Source: Chara braunii (Eukaryota; Streptophyta; Charophyceae; Charales; Characeae). Taken from it: DNA of 53,080 bases. The translations under genes and the position numbers were made by a program. How positions within the stretch are numbered: position 1 is the stretch's first letter; each line of letters starts with the position of its first letter. Below the pieces are notes generated by a model. That model was not told the DNA's origin. It worked only from the letters and a program-made list of their open reading frames with translations, and did no database searches. This document shows, piece after piece, positions 40,143 to 52,439 of this stretch. Where the stretch lies: positions 1,300,900 to 1,353,979 of the forward strand of contig BFEA01000096.1 of assembly GCA_003427395.1 (NCBI GenBank), read 5' to 3'.

Positions 40143-42023
40143 ACAATATTTAATGATGTGTGCAGGGTCACCGCAATACATGCACTACCCCTGCTTCATC
40201 CGTTGTTGCCACACTCTCTGATCCAAACCCAAATTTTCCCAAGGCCGGCCCGGTGGCCAACCTGGGTGCCAACCTCCTGTCCGTTGAGGTGATCTTCCAC
40301 CTCTACGCTGTGGTGACCGACTTGGTCCTTAACGATTTGGAGGGGGACCTTGACCCCTACCTCCCTCTTGGCGGTTCCTTTGGCCGCCAACCCCCTGTGC
40401 GCCCTGACCTCGACCACCCATGGCGCGGCCCCCTTGGCCCTGACCTCCTCCTCTACCTTGCGGCCTCCCTCTAGCCGCGACAGCAACATAGGTCCTCCTT
40501 TGGCCTACACTACTATCTTCCTCCTCCAGCCCCCACTCGATCTGACTGTAGAGGACTTTGTCAGTACCACCCTCATCTAAAGTAAGGATCAGGTGATCCT
40601 TTGCCCTGACCTGTCCTAAGATGGTACAACCTTTCCACTTCTTTCCCTTGTCTAAATCCTTATGCCAGAAAGTGGAGACTTGCATGGATTTGGCCTCGAA
40701 CAGGACCACCTCTCTACTCAACGCATCATACGTAGTAGTGGCTTGTTGGGTCTTCTCAAGTTAACTAATTGGGTCTCAGTGACCCCGTGGTGTGGGATGG
40801 CTACCAGATCGTCCATAACCGCTTTGAGTGCTCTCGCACTCTTCCACTGTTGTGAGTGGATTGTCTGCAGTTTATCAGAGGCCCTGACGCCTCGCGTGAC
40901 GTCAACGAATCTCTCTCTAAGGAGTTTGAGGAAGGTGTAAAGAGAGGTGAGTTTAGAATACGCAACCATATTGTGTTCACAATCGGCTGTTCGGGCGAGG
41001 GACTTGGCAAAACTGGCCGCTTCATCTTTTAACGCATGGAAGGCTACTAGGACTTGTTCCTCTGACGCTATATTTGCAAATACACGTATGTATTGATACT
41101 CGCCTTCCAGTTATCAAATTTTTTGTCCTTTTTCCGCCATAAGAGTCAAGAAACTTAAGCTTGACAGACTCTTTGCAGGGACGCCCTTCACTCTCTGCAG
41201 CAGCCACTACTTCGGCGCCTTCAATGGCGCTTGCACATAATTTCTCTGCGTTGTCCCTTAACGTTTTAACTTAGGTCTCAACATGAGTCATTACGTCGTG
41301 CGCGAAGTCCCTGAAACCAGACCAGATGGAGTGGAGGGCAATTTCTTGGCCCCTAACCCTCAGTCCAGGCCCTACGTAGGAGCTCAATGCTCCCAAGGAT
41401 CTTGTCTAACTTAGCCTGAATGTCAGGTTGGGCGTCTACTTCTTGTCTACACGTCTGTAAGCTTTCCACTTCTCTGGCCACCCGGTTGGCTTCCTCCGTC
41501 CTCCTCTTCTTCTAGCTCGCTAGGCGTAACTTACAGTCCAACCTCTTCTCATTCTCTATGGCCTGGCGTTCTAGGGGATCACTCGTCGCCTCGATCTCCT
41601 TGATTGCTGCTTCCTTCTCCTCCTGAGGTATGTATAACATTTCTCCTCATCTTCTCCCAATGATAAATTAGCCACCCATTCTGATATCCTCCTTTCCACC
41701 CACGGGTCATCTTCTTTCGTGCCACTGCTTCCTTCTCCTTCCCCCAGTCTTCTCCTTCTGAGGGGCTCTTCTTCCGGCTGCTCTTCCTCCTCTTAAACCT
41801 CTTCCTCCTTTGCAACTCTCATTCTCTCTTCCTCCTCTTGCTGCAATCTTTGCATCTCCTCCTCCAGCTTCTTCTTCTTCGCCGCCTACCCCTTGACCAT
41901 CATCTTCACCTTTGCCTGCCTAAGGGGGTCCTTCTCTTTTCTCTCTCTCAGGATGGCGGCGGCCTGCTCCTCTTGAGCCTTACTATACGACATGTTGCTC
42001 TTACCACTGCCAGTGTCAACCAT
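40143..42023 (-). pseudogene. Element C Gag (basic coiled-coil N-terminus, Gag domain, Gly/Arg-rich segment, CCHC knuckle)
   Basis: A plausible start ATG (MVDTGSGKSNMS) lies at 42021-42023. Going left: a Glu/Lys/Arg-rich coiled coil (about 41560-41990), then the Gag domain across several short frames (FHALKDEAASFAKSLA, MVAYSKLTSLYTFLKLLRERF, W.SARALKAVMDDLV), then a Gly/Arg/Gln-rich, RNA-binding-like stretch (40329-40500) and the knuckle C-M-Y-C-x4-H-I-I-K-Y-C (40143-40184), preceded by TAG. Gag forms the particle. Many stops and frameshifts, so inactive. Confidence 0.78.
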
Positions 42024-42494
42024 GGTGATAAGTGTACAACCGGACAACGGTTCCAAACCTCACCACTTAGACCTCGGTGCCGGACTGACTAGACCTAGAC
42101 TCAATCTAAAGGACCACAAATACCAAATAGGATCCTGTCAACTAGGGTCTCTAGCCTGGACCTAAACTATGGTTGTCACTACAGGACTTGTTGCTGATCA
42201 GGAGACATTTAAGGAGATCTCTTGGAACTCCTCAGGAATTATTTATTGTTGCCGACAGGACGACGCGATCATCAAGTCCTCTCAAGACTTAGACAGCATG
42301 TTGTGCAGCCCACAACTCGGATTTTGGGCCTACTACAGTGCCACATTGAGCAGCCCACCAGTCAGTACCAGTCCTTGGGAGGGTTCGTGTCCTCCGGGAC
42401 AGTTGAGTCGTCACACACGGCCTTTAGCTCTACTCAACCCGTGTGGGTTTGGTCAACAAGGCCCTATCCTTCACACACGGAGTTCCTATCACTT

Positions 42495-42828
42495 GGACAG
42501 AAGAGACTCAATGCAGAAAGAAGAGACAGACAGACTCAGCCAGTACCATGGGGTGAGTGCACATCCATAGGGCGAAGGGATAGGCTAAGCGCTTAGCGAG
42601 GATATAAAAACTCCACCGTGGTCAAAGTCATAGTCAATAGCCCTGTCTCTTATACACATCTAGATGTGTATAAGAGACAGGGACAGAAGAGACTCAATGC
42701 AGAAAGAAGAGACAGACAGACTCAGCCAGTACCATGGGGTGAGTGCACATCCATAGGGCGAAGGGATAGGCTAAGCGCTTAGCGAGGATATAAAAACTCC
42801 ACCGTGGTCAAAGTCATAGTCAATAGCC
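42495..42828. repeat. 148-bp direct duplication around an adapter (assembly artefact)
   Basis: 42495-42642 and 42681-42828 are identical over 148 bases, separated only by the 38-base adapter. A real tandem duplication would not be joined by adapter sequence. Confidence 0.93.
42643..42680. other. Tn5/Nextera mate-pair junction adapter left in the assembly
   Basis: CTGTCTCTTATACACATCT followed at once by its reverse complement, 19+19 bases: the Tn5 mosaic-end junction created in mate-pair libraries. It is laboratory sequence and not part of the genome. Confidence 0.98.
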
Positions 42829-43064
42829 TTGGTCAACGCCTTGGTCATGCCCGAGTCAACGCCCAAGTCAACGCTAAAATCAACTTCGGTCAACCCCCTG
42901 GTCAACCTTCAACTCGGCTATGGTTGTTGCCTTCTTCTTTCCCACCACCCTTCCTCTTCTTCCTCCTTCCTTTCTCCTTCCTCGCCTAGTTCTTCCTTCA
43001 CCCCGGCTATGTTTTCCCTCTTCTTCTTCATCCCTCCTTCCACTTCCTCAACTATGGATTCTCT

Positions 43065-43070
<6 letters not shown>

Positions 43071-43143
<73 letters not shown>
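43071..43143. repeat. (CT)n microsatellite
   Basis: About 36 uninterrupted CT units in element C's leader; produces meaningless Ser/Leu and Arg/Glu frames. Confidence 0.98.
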
Positions 43144-43146
<3 letters not shown>

Positions 43147-43306
43147 TCGTTGTCTTCTTTGCCGGTACACAACACCTTCCTCCACCAGCGCAGCTATGGC
43201 GGAATTCTTCCTCGATGACGACAACTTCAACTATGGCGCACTTCCGCTATGGCGCCTAAGTTCGACATACCCCAGACAACAGCGGCGCGTGAGATAGGGG
43301 GTACCA

Positions 43307-43318
43307 GCTCCGATACCA
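43307..43318 (-). other. Element C primer-binding site
   Basis: TGGTATCGGAGC on the minus strand, one base after the LTR; continues TGGTACC. Confidence 0.85.
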
Positions 43319-43319
43319 A

Positions 43320-44317
43320 TGCAATCAGACTCGCTTTCTTTTCCACTCCACACTCATGCAAACAGATGGTGAGTCACACTGCCACATAGCGCTTACTCAA
43401 ATCTTAGAGATATGGAAGTCGAAACACATTTCAGATACAAGCTCGCTTTAACAGGCTATGGCGCATCAGTCCCTGTACTTCCCAACTCTCGCCTCTCCGT
43501 TCAACACTACTCTTCGCACTCACTCAACTCCGAATCACCCTGGATATCCCACACGCACATACACACACAGTGCTACCACTAACATACTTGCCTATCAACT
43601 ATGGTGGCTATGAACGCTGACCCTCACTAGCTATGGCTGACTATCCCTTCAGCCCAGTTCGTCTTTGGGCACTCTGCAAACCACCTCGCACAAGTCGCTC
43701 AAGCAGCGCTTCCGCATGGCTTACACAGGAATGAATCCATGGCTCGGCGCTGCCTCTTGATTTATACTTCAGTAACTCGTTGGTCTGCCCCTTTCCCATG
43801 CCCTTGGTGCACACTGTCCCACACGGTACTTGCTTGACTGGACTCTAACTGATTGGGACCGGTACCGCTGACTGCATGGTTATGCGCTGCCAACTTAATG
43901 CAGTCGCACTGCCGACGTAACGCAGTTGGGCTCACCAGTTGCCCACTTGCCTCTGTCCAAACGTGAGACACCTTTGAAAGACCACTTTCGGACCTTCCAG
44001 AAGTCTGTGGGCTTGGCCTTTCGAACATTGTAGCAGCTACGACCTTGACCTCTCAGGACTGTGGCAGCTACGAACTTGAACTTTCAGAAGGGCTACGACT
44101 ACGATTTCTAGAACTTGCTAAGACCTCTGCTCGACAGGTCTGCAGATCGAACCCCTATCACCTACGGACCTACGACAGCCTACCAACTGTTGCGAATACA
44201 CAGGTCACGGGTTCAACTCTCGGGGTCGACACAAGTACTGTACACAGGTAAGGTAAGAACTAGGGATCGAGCCCTGGGATCTGCATTCGCAACTGCTAAC
44301 AGGTGAATACCATTTCA
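43320..44317 (-). repeat. Element C 5' LTR (998 bp)
   Basis: Pairs with 24718-25730; ends TTTCA followed by TTAG. Confidence 0.93.
43759..43766 (-). promoter_or_regulatory. TATA box candidate in element C 5' LTR
   Basis: On the minus strand AAGTATAAATCAAG, containing TATAAATC, conserved in both LTRs (25203-25210 in the other). The right LTR is the transcription-starting one. No start-site data. Confidence 0.5.
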
Positions 44318-44321
44318 TTAG
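44318..44321. other. Target-site duplication of element C, right copy (TTAG)
   Basis: TTAG, matching 24714-24717. Confidence 0.8.
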
Positions 44322-44850
44322 GGTGTCTAGCAATCAGGCAGGATAACAGAAAGGGGTGGATTCCAACATGAAGCTTGATTTGCAATAAGTATCCATTTCC
44401 GTCTTGCATGCATTCATTCAACACCGGACGATCTTTTCCTATTTTAATTAGTTAAAGGAACATATTGTCAATCTTAACTGGCGGTGTAATAGCTAGAAAC
44501 AAACTTGTCTATTCAACGCTGCATTGTGAGCCTGTAATTAGTTAAAATACAAAATTGAGATTCATACACGGTCTGTATATATATGCAAGTGTAGTTGGTC
44601 TGCTTGTCTTATAATATGATCATTAATTATTTACTTTATTTATTTTTAACTAGGAGCATCGCATCTATGGAAGATCACATAAATAAGTACGAATGTTGTG
44701 TGATGCAGGGAGACGCTGGGCTACTTGATGAGTATTGAGGCTAGTAGTGAGGAGCTAGTTAAAAGTTGGAAGGTTACATGCTACTACGCCCGCAACCGTT
44801 CTATAGTTCACCAACATCATCCCATTCAAATCTTGATAGCCATGTGCTCG
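44322..44850. other. AT-rich sequence, no gene recognised
   Basis: Continuation of the host sequence interrupted by C. No motif or frame recognised. Confidence 0.4.
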
Positions 44851-45060
44851 AACTGAAAGCAGAACGCAACATAAGATACACCAATTAAGAGCAAAGCAAT
44901 GAAGACAATTGGCAACGAAATCCTTTTCGTCGCCTCCAACATCAATGTCTTCAATATCGCTCTCCTATATGGTGCTCGATGCACACACTACAGATAGAAA
45001 ACACATACAACCTAGACTTCAATGGCAACTCACTCTCTCCACCAGCAGGTAAGTGCTCAA
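44851..45060. repeat. Dispersed repeat copy 2
   Basis: Matches 21098-21440 (AGATACACCAATTAAGAGCA, CGCCTCCAACATCAATGTCTTCAAT, CCTATATGGTGCTCG, then an AGCAGGTAAG segment), without the 79-bp tandem duplication. Confidence 0.6.
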
Positions 45061-46460
45061 TTGCCCTACACTTAAGGACCTTTGCCTCACCCCTCGTTTA
45101 TGGCGCAGACAGCCTGGCTATGGTTACCCTGAGTACTAGCTGCGCTTGTGCAGGTTCTTTACAACACCCTGCCAACGCTCTTCCCTATGTCCTGACCAGC
45201 ACCAAGCAAGCCTGCACTCCAGCAGAACTTTCGTCGTCAAGTCGGCCAAAATGAATGAGGAAGCGACTGACCCATTTCCTTTTGTGTCGTTCTTGCTGGG
45301 CTTGGCAGCGTCTAAATACGCAGCCTTTGTCCTAGTAGTTGCACCCAGGGACCTTCCAGCATGTGCCGAGGGCTGAACTGTAAGCGCCTAGGGCCTCCAC
45401 ACCTTTCCTGTGCCTCAACATCTTCAACTGATCGGGCCTACCGGTCGGTTAAAGATGTTGCTTGCAACAAGCAACCCATAAGGCCCTTACTGCCCGCATT
45501 GGCCTATTTTCAGGTCTCGTCAGATGTTTTCAGGGGGCGTGGTGCACTTAAAGGGGGCGCAAAGTTTCCATTGGGCACAAACTCTTTCAAACCACGGTTG
45601 AGGGTCTCATGCCTTGTAGCTGCATCAAGCAGGCCACTGCCGTAGTACTTGCTCGGGAAGACATGCATGAAGGTAGGGAAGGGAATAAGAATAGTTGCAT
45701 TGTCCTTCGAGCATGAGAGTAGCTCAGGATGAACCATTATACGTAGCATGCATGGCAAGTGGAGGAGAGAGAGGAGTGAGCTAAACAAAATCTCTTTTAA
45801 GTCTGTCAGTATCAAGGACCATTCATATATTGATTCTTGTTCATTCATGAATTACTAGCTTAGCGCCCACAGTGCGCGCAGTGTGGTGTTGCACTTTTTT
45901 CGATCAGACCACTCTCGGCGATCAGAAAGACAACAAGTTGTCACACAAGATTTTGCTAAACTTTTGCAATAAATAAATAAACAAATGCAAATCCCTTCCT
46001 GTTGCGTGCGTCCTATTTCGAGTGAGACCCTTCAATTGCGGTCTACGCCGGTCCCTGGTCTTCGGAATCTTTAATTGTGATTCGAAACAACATATGCATT
46101 TAATAAATTAACATGAAATTCATATCACATGGTGATTGTCAAAATTTAAAGGCTTGAGAACTGTGACAAGATCAACAGAGAGCATAACTTCAAACTGATG
46201 TCAATGAAGACGAATCAAGACTGACTAACTTAAGGTAAAGACAAGATGAATGAGGGAAAATGAAAACTCGTAATAATCTCGGAAGGTACAAGGGAATAAA
46301 CATTGGTCAGCACTCGTCAGGATTCCTCACTCCCCCTCTCAGGTCTCATCCTCAGTCTCTCATTTGATCGTAGGCTTATATCTTGAGCCACGTCTATGTG
46401 CTTCCTGAGATTGTGGTATAGTAATGTACAGTCATCTAAACCCATTAGTTATGAATAGTT
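45061..46460. other. No gene recognised
   Basis: Contains moderate-length frames on both strands (plus 45146-45376 and 45361-45645; minus 45510-45848), none with a recognisable domain. The region becomes AT-rich after about 45840. Confidence 0.35.
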
Positions 46461-46970
46461 TCATCCAAGGCCTAAGATTTGAAAGTCAAGGAGAGCACAT
46501 AACTCCTCCCATAGAGTAGGAAGATATGGCTTGGAGAAGATCCCTCGTTGAATATGCCCGAACTCTAATGGCTCTGTCACTACATCATAACCAATCTTTG
46601 CTGATGAGACATACCTTTTAGCCAGGTCAATCAGATCACCCCAATGAGAATCATCGATGAGATAGAAAAGGACAAGAGGCCTAGGGTAGTCCGAGTATAG
46701 CTTTGGACCAAAGCTATGAATCAGCTTTGCATTCTTCTGAAGCACTCATGCTCTCTCCTCAACATTTCGTGTTGATGTAACCCAGACTGAGTCAAAATGT
46801 TCACCAGTCTCCTTCCCTTTCTTCACATAGATCCTGAAATCTTGGACGGTTCCCTCTGCAAACTCAGTGAGAACCACGAAGATTGACAGATCTTCTTGTC
46901 TGAAACCGACTACACTGACAAATTGATACTGGAAAGCATCATTGGAAACAATCATGTTGAGATTGGTCAA
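46461..46970 (-). pseudogene. Unidentified reading frame interrupted by one TGA
   Basis: Two minus-strand open stretches, 46746-46970 and 46461-46745, are in the same frame and separated only by a TGA. Together they give about 168 codons of balanced, globular-looking composition (FAEGTVQDFRIYVKKGKETGEHFDSVW; GDLIDLAKRYVSSAKIGYDVV; LPTLWEELCALLDFQ). I recognise no family. The stop could be a real mutation, a sequencing error, or the frame may be part of exons. Confidence 0.35.
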
Positions 46971-49900
46971 GACTATCTGCTGAACTGGAAGAGAAGTGAT
47001 GACACTTATGTGTGGATATGAATACTGAAACTGAGCTGATTGATGATAAATGTTGATTGAGGATGATCAGTGGAATGTCAGTAATAATTTCTTTGACTAA
47101 ACGTCACTGATGAAAGTGCTGATTGATTGATATTGATTTGGGAATTAACTGAAAATGATTAGAAAATGATAAACTCTGGCCGTAGATCATTGATGATCTG
47201 TCAGATTGAAGACTAGTAAGTAATCAATCACGGAGTATTGAAGACTAAAAGACAATTTTAGATTATTGGATGATGTTTGCTGAAAATTTTGTTAATTGAA
47301 TATTTGAGAGAAAAAAGTCTTCAAAGTATTCACATTCACCTGAGTTTCGCCCTTGCTTGCTCAATGGTCTCTAAAGATGATCCAATGCTATACAGTTTGC
47401 CATTGCGATTGTGAAAATAGAAAATATATTCAAAGTATTTTTTTTCGTCAATTGTCTGAACTGCACGTTCCCTCAAGACCAACTTGTGAAACTTTATCTC
47501 CTATTAGGTTTTCATCTCCCATCCATCATATTTATCATTCGTGGTCTTACATCTCACTACTAGGATTTCCTTATTCCTCATAATCTTTTTTCTACTCCGA
47601 GACTTGAGCTCCGACAGGATGCAATAAAGATAGAGATATGACAAACAACCTGATAGACCTATCGTACAAAGAAGAACGGTAACTTACAAGCTCAAGACTT
47701 TGAAGTGTTCTACTTATTTTATTTATTGGGAACTCCTATTGCGGGTGACTATCATTGTATTGTCAATATCTGATTATAAGGAGTTTCCTTACGACTCTGT
47801 CTTTTCTACCTCTCACTCTGTCTTAGTAGAGAGTGCAACTAATAGGTAGACTAATATGTCCCTGTGTTCGGGAAACCGGTTGATTTAGGAACTAGTGTCA
47901 AGCCTCAAGTGATTTACAATTGTAATTTTGCCCTTTGTCGAGTGCTAGTTATAAAATAACAAGCCATTAGGGCTCGTTCTCTTACCAAGGTTTACCACAG
48001 ACAATCAACTGCTAATCATTGATTGCAGACACTTGACAATAAACATATCACTTCTAAAATTCTCTGCACACAATCTGGTGTCGAAGCTCCACAGCGATTA
48101 GCAAACCCATGTCAAACTTTCCTGCTCCTAAGACTCACGATAGTAGGCCTTCCTACAAAGGGTTCATAACTAGTAACCCCATCCTTTCTTTTAACAACAT
48201 TGTGTGTTACTTATTACAGTTCACATTCGTACATAAGAACAAAACATTTCTCACTGCAACTCTCGTCCAGGTGTTGTGTATTGTACAACTTACGACAGTT
48301 CCTGCTAAGACATCACGCAGGTTGTTGGTGGAAGTTATCATTTCTCGTATATAACACTAGATGTCATAAAGACCTTCAATTGCTCATATACAGTGCAAAA
48401 TATCGACGCTCACTATCCCCGTGTCGTCACTCACTTTTCTTGTTCGTATATGATATTGAATACCGAAGATCACTCCTCTCGCCCACATATGACTCATCCT
48501 GCTAGTGCAACATGCTAAGCACAGTCAACAAATTCCCTCATTCGTATAACATAAATAATTTGTTGAGTGACTTTGTTAAACAATTTCGGTCTATTTCCAG
48601 TACCGGGTAAGGCAGAATAATCAATATATGATCAGATCTGCCATTAACTATGCTTTGTTATATAGCTCACAGTCCTCACTCATATATGGCATAGGGCACT
48701 ATTGGTCATAACTCTTACCCGTATACTGTTTAGGGCATTTCTGAAGGATACTGAAGAGGATATTTCTCGTAATGATCTTTCCTCATCTAATGTTGAGTGT
48801 CGTCCCAAGCTCTCATGACTCAATTGTCACTATTTTTTTCCAAGGTGGTTGCTCTTCGTTTATTGGGTAGGGGATAGTTGTTTCAAGCATTGAATGAGGC
48901 ATAGTTGTAATTTACTAGGCTCTTTGAAAACAATTTTCGTGATTTGTCACCTATTTCTTTATTTCACCTTCTAGACAAACACGTTTTTTTTGGCGAGGGA
49001 ATATTTAATCCTTATCAAATAAGTACTTAGCCAAAAGGTAAACAATGGTTTTCAAAATAACTTTTTTTTTTTCAATCAAGTCAGACAAGATTCTTAGGAA
49101 GCAGAAGTTGAATTCCCCATTGATTTAACCTCATGCTTGAAACAAAATAACCCCCTCAGATGTGAAAGAAACTAATCACACTAGTAAACTTTAAAAACCG
49201 CTTAGTATTCGAAACATGCCCTTTACAGTAGTTAGGCCGAATTAGCTACTAATTAAGTCACTCGTCAACAAAATCAATCAGCAAGAGAAGAGAAATGAGA
49301 AACGAAAGAAAACAAAAGAAAGCGCTCAAAGCCTTATGTGTAAATTGTACTTTGGTTGGCAGTCTTTTGATTTTCAAACAATGAATTTTCCTCCTCCTTC
49401 TTCGAGTTTGACACTTCCTAAAGTAATCGGCATCTACCAGCCCAACATGCACAAAAGACCTTTGACAATTCCGATCGCCATAGTCGATGTGGTTTCTTGG
49501 TAGTGGTGATGTTAAATCAAGTTAGAAGAACTTCTCATGATAGCATGCTACTTGACGACGAGTCTGTGACTTCAAAGACCGGTATAAACTGAATTTCTCC
49601 AAGATTCTGACAGAAATAATGTCCTTCACGCATTGATACACAAATCACATGCTTGCAAGGCACTGATCAAGGTGATGACAATCCTGCAACATGAACCACG
49701 ACTTGATTGTAACTCAACAAGCGTAGAAAATGTGGTCCCATCTACTCACGATGCCAATTACACATGTCCCGTGTAGGTAACTCTCAAATGCCTTGTATCC
49801 ATCAGACAAGGCGTGAAGGCAGCACTACTGTTATTATTACAAGGACTCAAACGTAAAACCCTTGAAGAGGATCCCATATGAATTTGATTTGAGTAATCCC

Positions 49901-50970
49901 CCTCTACTCTAAGTAGTATAGTGCACTACTTGTCTGTTTCTGGCTCCAACCAATTATAAAACTCTTCACGAACGTTTCGAGAAAAGTGTACAAGGAATTG
50001 GTTTATTATGGAATTACTACTTAATCAATAACAAGAACGTTAGTCAGTTAATAAATGATGTTGACTTTAGCCAGTGCACACTTGCTCCTTACAAATGTCT
50101 CGTGAAGTCAGACTTCAAACGCCAATGCTTGCACCTGTCTGATAAAACCTCCCAGATATTAGCCCTTAGCATGACACCAAGTTGAAGGTGAAAGTCAATA
50201 GAGACAATAGATTGTTAGCGGTCATACTAATAGCATCAGTAAGTCCGTTCTTTGTTCTCTCACGTGTGTACAAAGCTTTTCAAGGATGTTACATATCTTT
50301 CTCGCGAATTTTACTCATTGAGTATCTCAGTATTCCATCTCACACCACTAATATTGCACTTGCTTTCTTCCTCACCCAAACCGAAACGAAACATATAGTG
50401 ATGGGTAACAAGGGTCTCAAAGAGCAGAGATGCCGCCAATCAACTACAAGTCCACACACATCTAGCAAGTGACTTGCAAGGTCTGACTTCCTTCTCCCAA
50501 GTGCGCTACTAGTAATCGCTTCGTGTATCCACACTCGACCTCACTGCCTTGACGATGGAGGATACCACAGATTATGCATAGGAGTGAAAGTTTGTGACGT
50601 GGCGTCAACACATAGTGAAAGTCCGTGCTTTCTTGTCGAAATGCAAGTTTTCAAAACTCTCTTGCATGCATGATTTCTAAAATGTTTGTATGCACCGCTG
50701 AGTCCGGCACTGATCTTTTGCAGCATCACGCCCACCCGTTGATGATCAAACATTTTGCCATGCATAGTTGTTCTGCCATCTCTTGTAATCTTAAGAGCCT
50801 AGTTCCTCTGTGATGGGCAATAAACAGTCAACAACTCACAACAATAATCATGTCAAAACATATACAACAACAAAAACATGTTATTTATTAAAATATGATA
50901 TTATATTTTAAATTGGTACTCATTTGTCTTTTATTTCAGGTTAAAATCTCTATATTTTAGACTTAATGAA
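46971..50970. other. AT-rich intergenic or intronic sequence, no gene recognised
   Basis: No frame with recognisable motifs. Near 48340-48740 a loose motif (C(T/C)CGTATA/CTCATATA with ATGATAT/GGCACT) recurs at uneven spacing. No transposon ends seen. Confidence 0.4.
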
Positions 50971-51720
50971 ACTTAGGATACGAGTCGTGAACCCGACGAA
51001 CGCAAGTGACATGTCATAGATCGAAACTGAAGTGAAGATCCAAGACAATCACATAGTGAACATGATGGTTTAAGTTTGGATTTCATTGCACTTCAGTAAA
51101 TTTTATAACTTAAAGACGTAATTGACATGCAGTTGTTATGAATTTAAACTTAAGTGAACAGCCAATGCAATGAGGCACTAAACGAGAATGTTGAACTTTG
51201 GATTCCATCGCACCTTGATCAATTTTGTATGACCATTGAGTCATATATACTTTACACGACATTGTGACATACATAAATTGGAGCTCAATTAAAGAGTTAA
51301 AGCAATCATACAGTAAACGAGATGGTTTAAGTACGACGAATTTCGCTATGTGATTTGAAAGACGTAATTGACATCCTATTGTAGTAAATTGAAACTCAAG
51401 TGAACAATCAATGCAATTAAACACTAAACTACAAAGTTGAATTCTATATTTCATCACACTTCGATCAATTTTATATGAGTCGTGAGTCCGACGTATTTAA
51501 CATAACACTGTGACAGACATAAACGGGAACTCAATTGAAGAGTCAACGCAATCACATTGTGCACGAGATGGTTAAGTATGAATTTTGGCGCACTTAGATT
51601 AATATCGTAATCATGTGAAAAAAAAAATGATTAACTAAATGAATTTTCAAAAAAATATTGAAAGATAAAATAATTGAACCTTAACTTGAATGCTTTAATT
51701 GACATTGTCCAGTTCTAAAT
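50971..51720. repeat. Degenerate AT-rich tandem repeat
   Basis: Blocks such as GTGAACGAGATGGTTTAAGTA, TTGACAT, ATCAATTTTATATGAGTCGTGAGTC and AACTCAAGTGAACAATCAATGCAAT recur with changes about every 100-150 bases, at least five times (TGACA(T/G) anchors near 51009, 51122, 51265, 51369, 51512 and 51700). Not part of any element recognised here. Confidence 0.65.
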
Positions 51721-52439
51721 CAAAACTTAAGTAAAGAGTTGAGAGAATTATAGCACGGGGTTCAAATTGTAAAAATCATATGAAAGTATCGCATGAACTT
51801 CACTTGAAAGTTGAAAATTGTACGCATACGTGCGAGAAATTATAAACTCAAGATTGAAGTACATGTAATATTATGAGCAACTATAATCTAAGCTTTCAAA
51901 AACGCTACCGTTTACAAAAGCATCTACAAGCGTTCCCATGTCCCATGAGAACCAAACCCATACAAGACATTCATCGATGGCCTGAAAGCAAGGGTTTGGG
52001 GCTCTCCCTTCGTCGCTATGTTTGAGAACACAAAAATCCATTTCATCCTTATAAATTTACCGACACCTTTTAAAGACTTCCCAATGGCGTAACGCACACA
52101 ACATGCCACTTGCTTTACCTCATCAATTTGAGCTTCAGTCACAAAATCGGACTATCCATTCTCGTACAAAACGAGAGGAATGCCCATTTTGTCACCATTG
52201 ATTCTAAGCTCGTTGTGAGAAACAGGTACTACAACGTCTACCAAAGTTCACTTTTGGTTCGAATCTGTCACACACAACACTCTACAAAAATCGAAACCGG
52301 CCAAAGACAATCGTACGCAACAGTATGACACATCCAGCGACTGCGTTCTGGCACCACACAGCGGATAAAGTTCCAGAAACGGATTGTAGGACACGTAGTC
52401 CAACAACTCTTGTTTCAAGTTGCACATTTCCATTTGCCC
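51721..52439. other. No gene recognised
   Basis: Transition from AT-rich to balanced composition. Minus-strand frame 51924-52142 has no recognisable motif. Confidence 0.35.

Larger units (their letters stand above)
42024..43306 (-). other. Element C leader: no gene; adapter artefact and (CT)n tract inside
   Basis: Untranslated leader between the primer site and Gag. Holds the duplicated 148-bp blocks around the sequencing adapter, repeated GTCAACGCC/AAGTCAACG motifs (42830-42880) and a (CT)n run (43071-43143). Confidence 0.6.
24718..44317 (-). mobile_element. Element C: Ty3/gypsy LTR retrotransposon, minus strand, carrying two nested insertions
   Basis: LTRs at 24718-25730 and 43320-44317 are flanked by TTAG on both sides. 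A primer site sits left of the right LTR and a purine-rich tract right of the left LTR, so the element reads right to left. The coding order on the minus strand is gag, protease, reverse transcriptase, RNase H, integrase and chromodomain-like tail. Protease is split by chromovirus D (29576-39708), and integrase by a 598-bp foldback insertion (26926-27523). Without D the element is about 9.5 kb. It belongs to the same lineage as A and B by shared motifs. An adapter-derived assembly error lies in its leader. Confidence 0.94.

Noticed and set aside
42495-42828. 148-bp tandem duplication as a natural repeat
   Set aside because: The copies are joined by a synthetic Tn5 mosaic-end junction, so the duplication is a library or assembly artefact.
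42918-43230. Arg-Glu and Ser-Leu repeat proteins
   Set aside because: They are translations of the (CT)n microsatellite.
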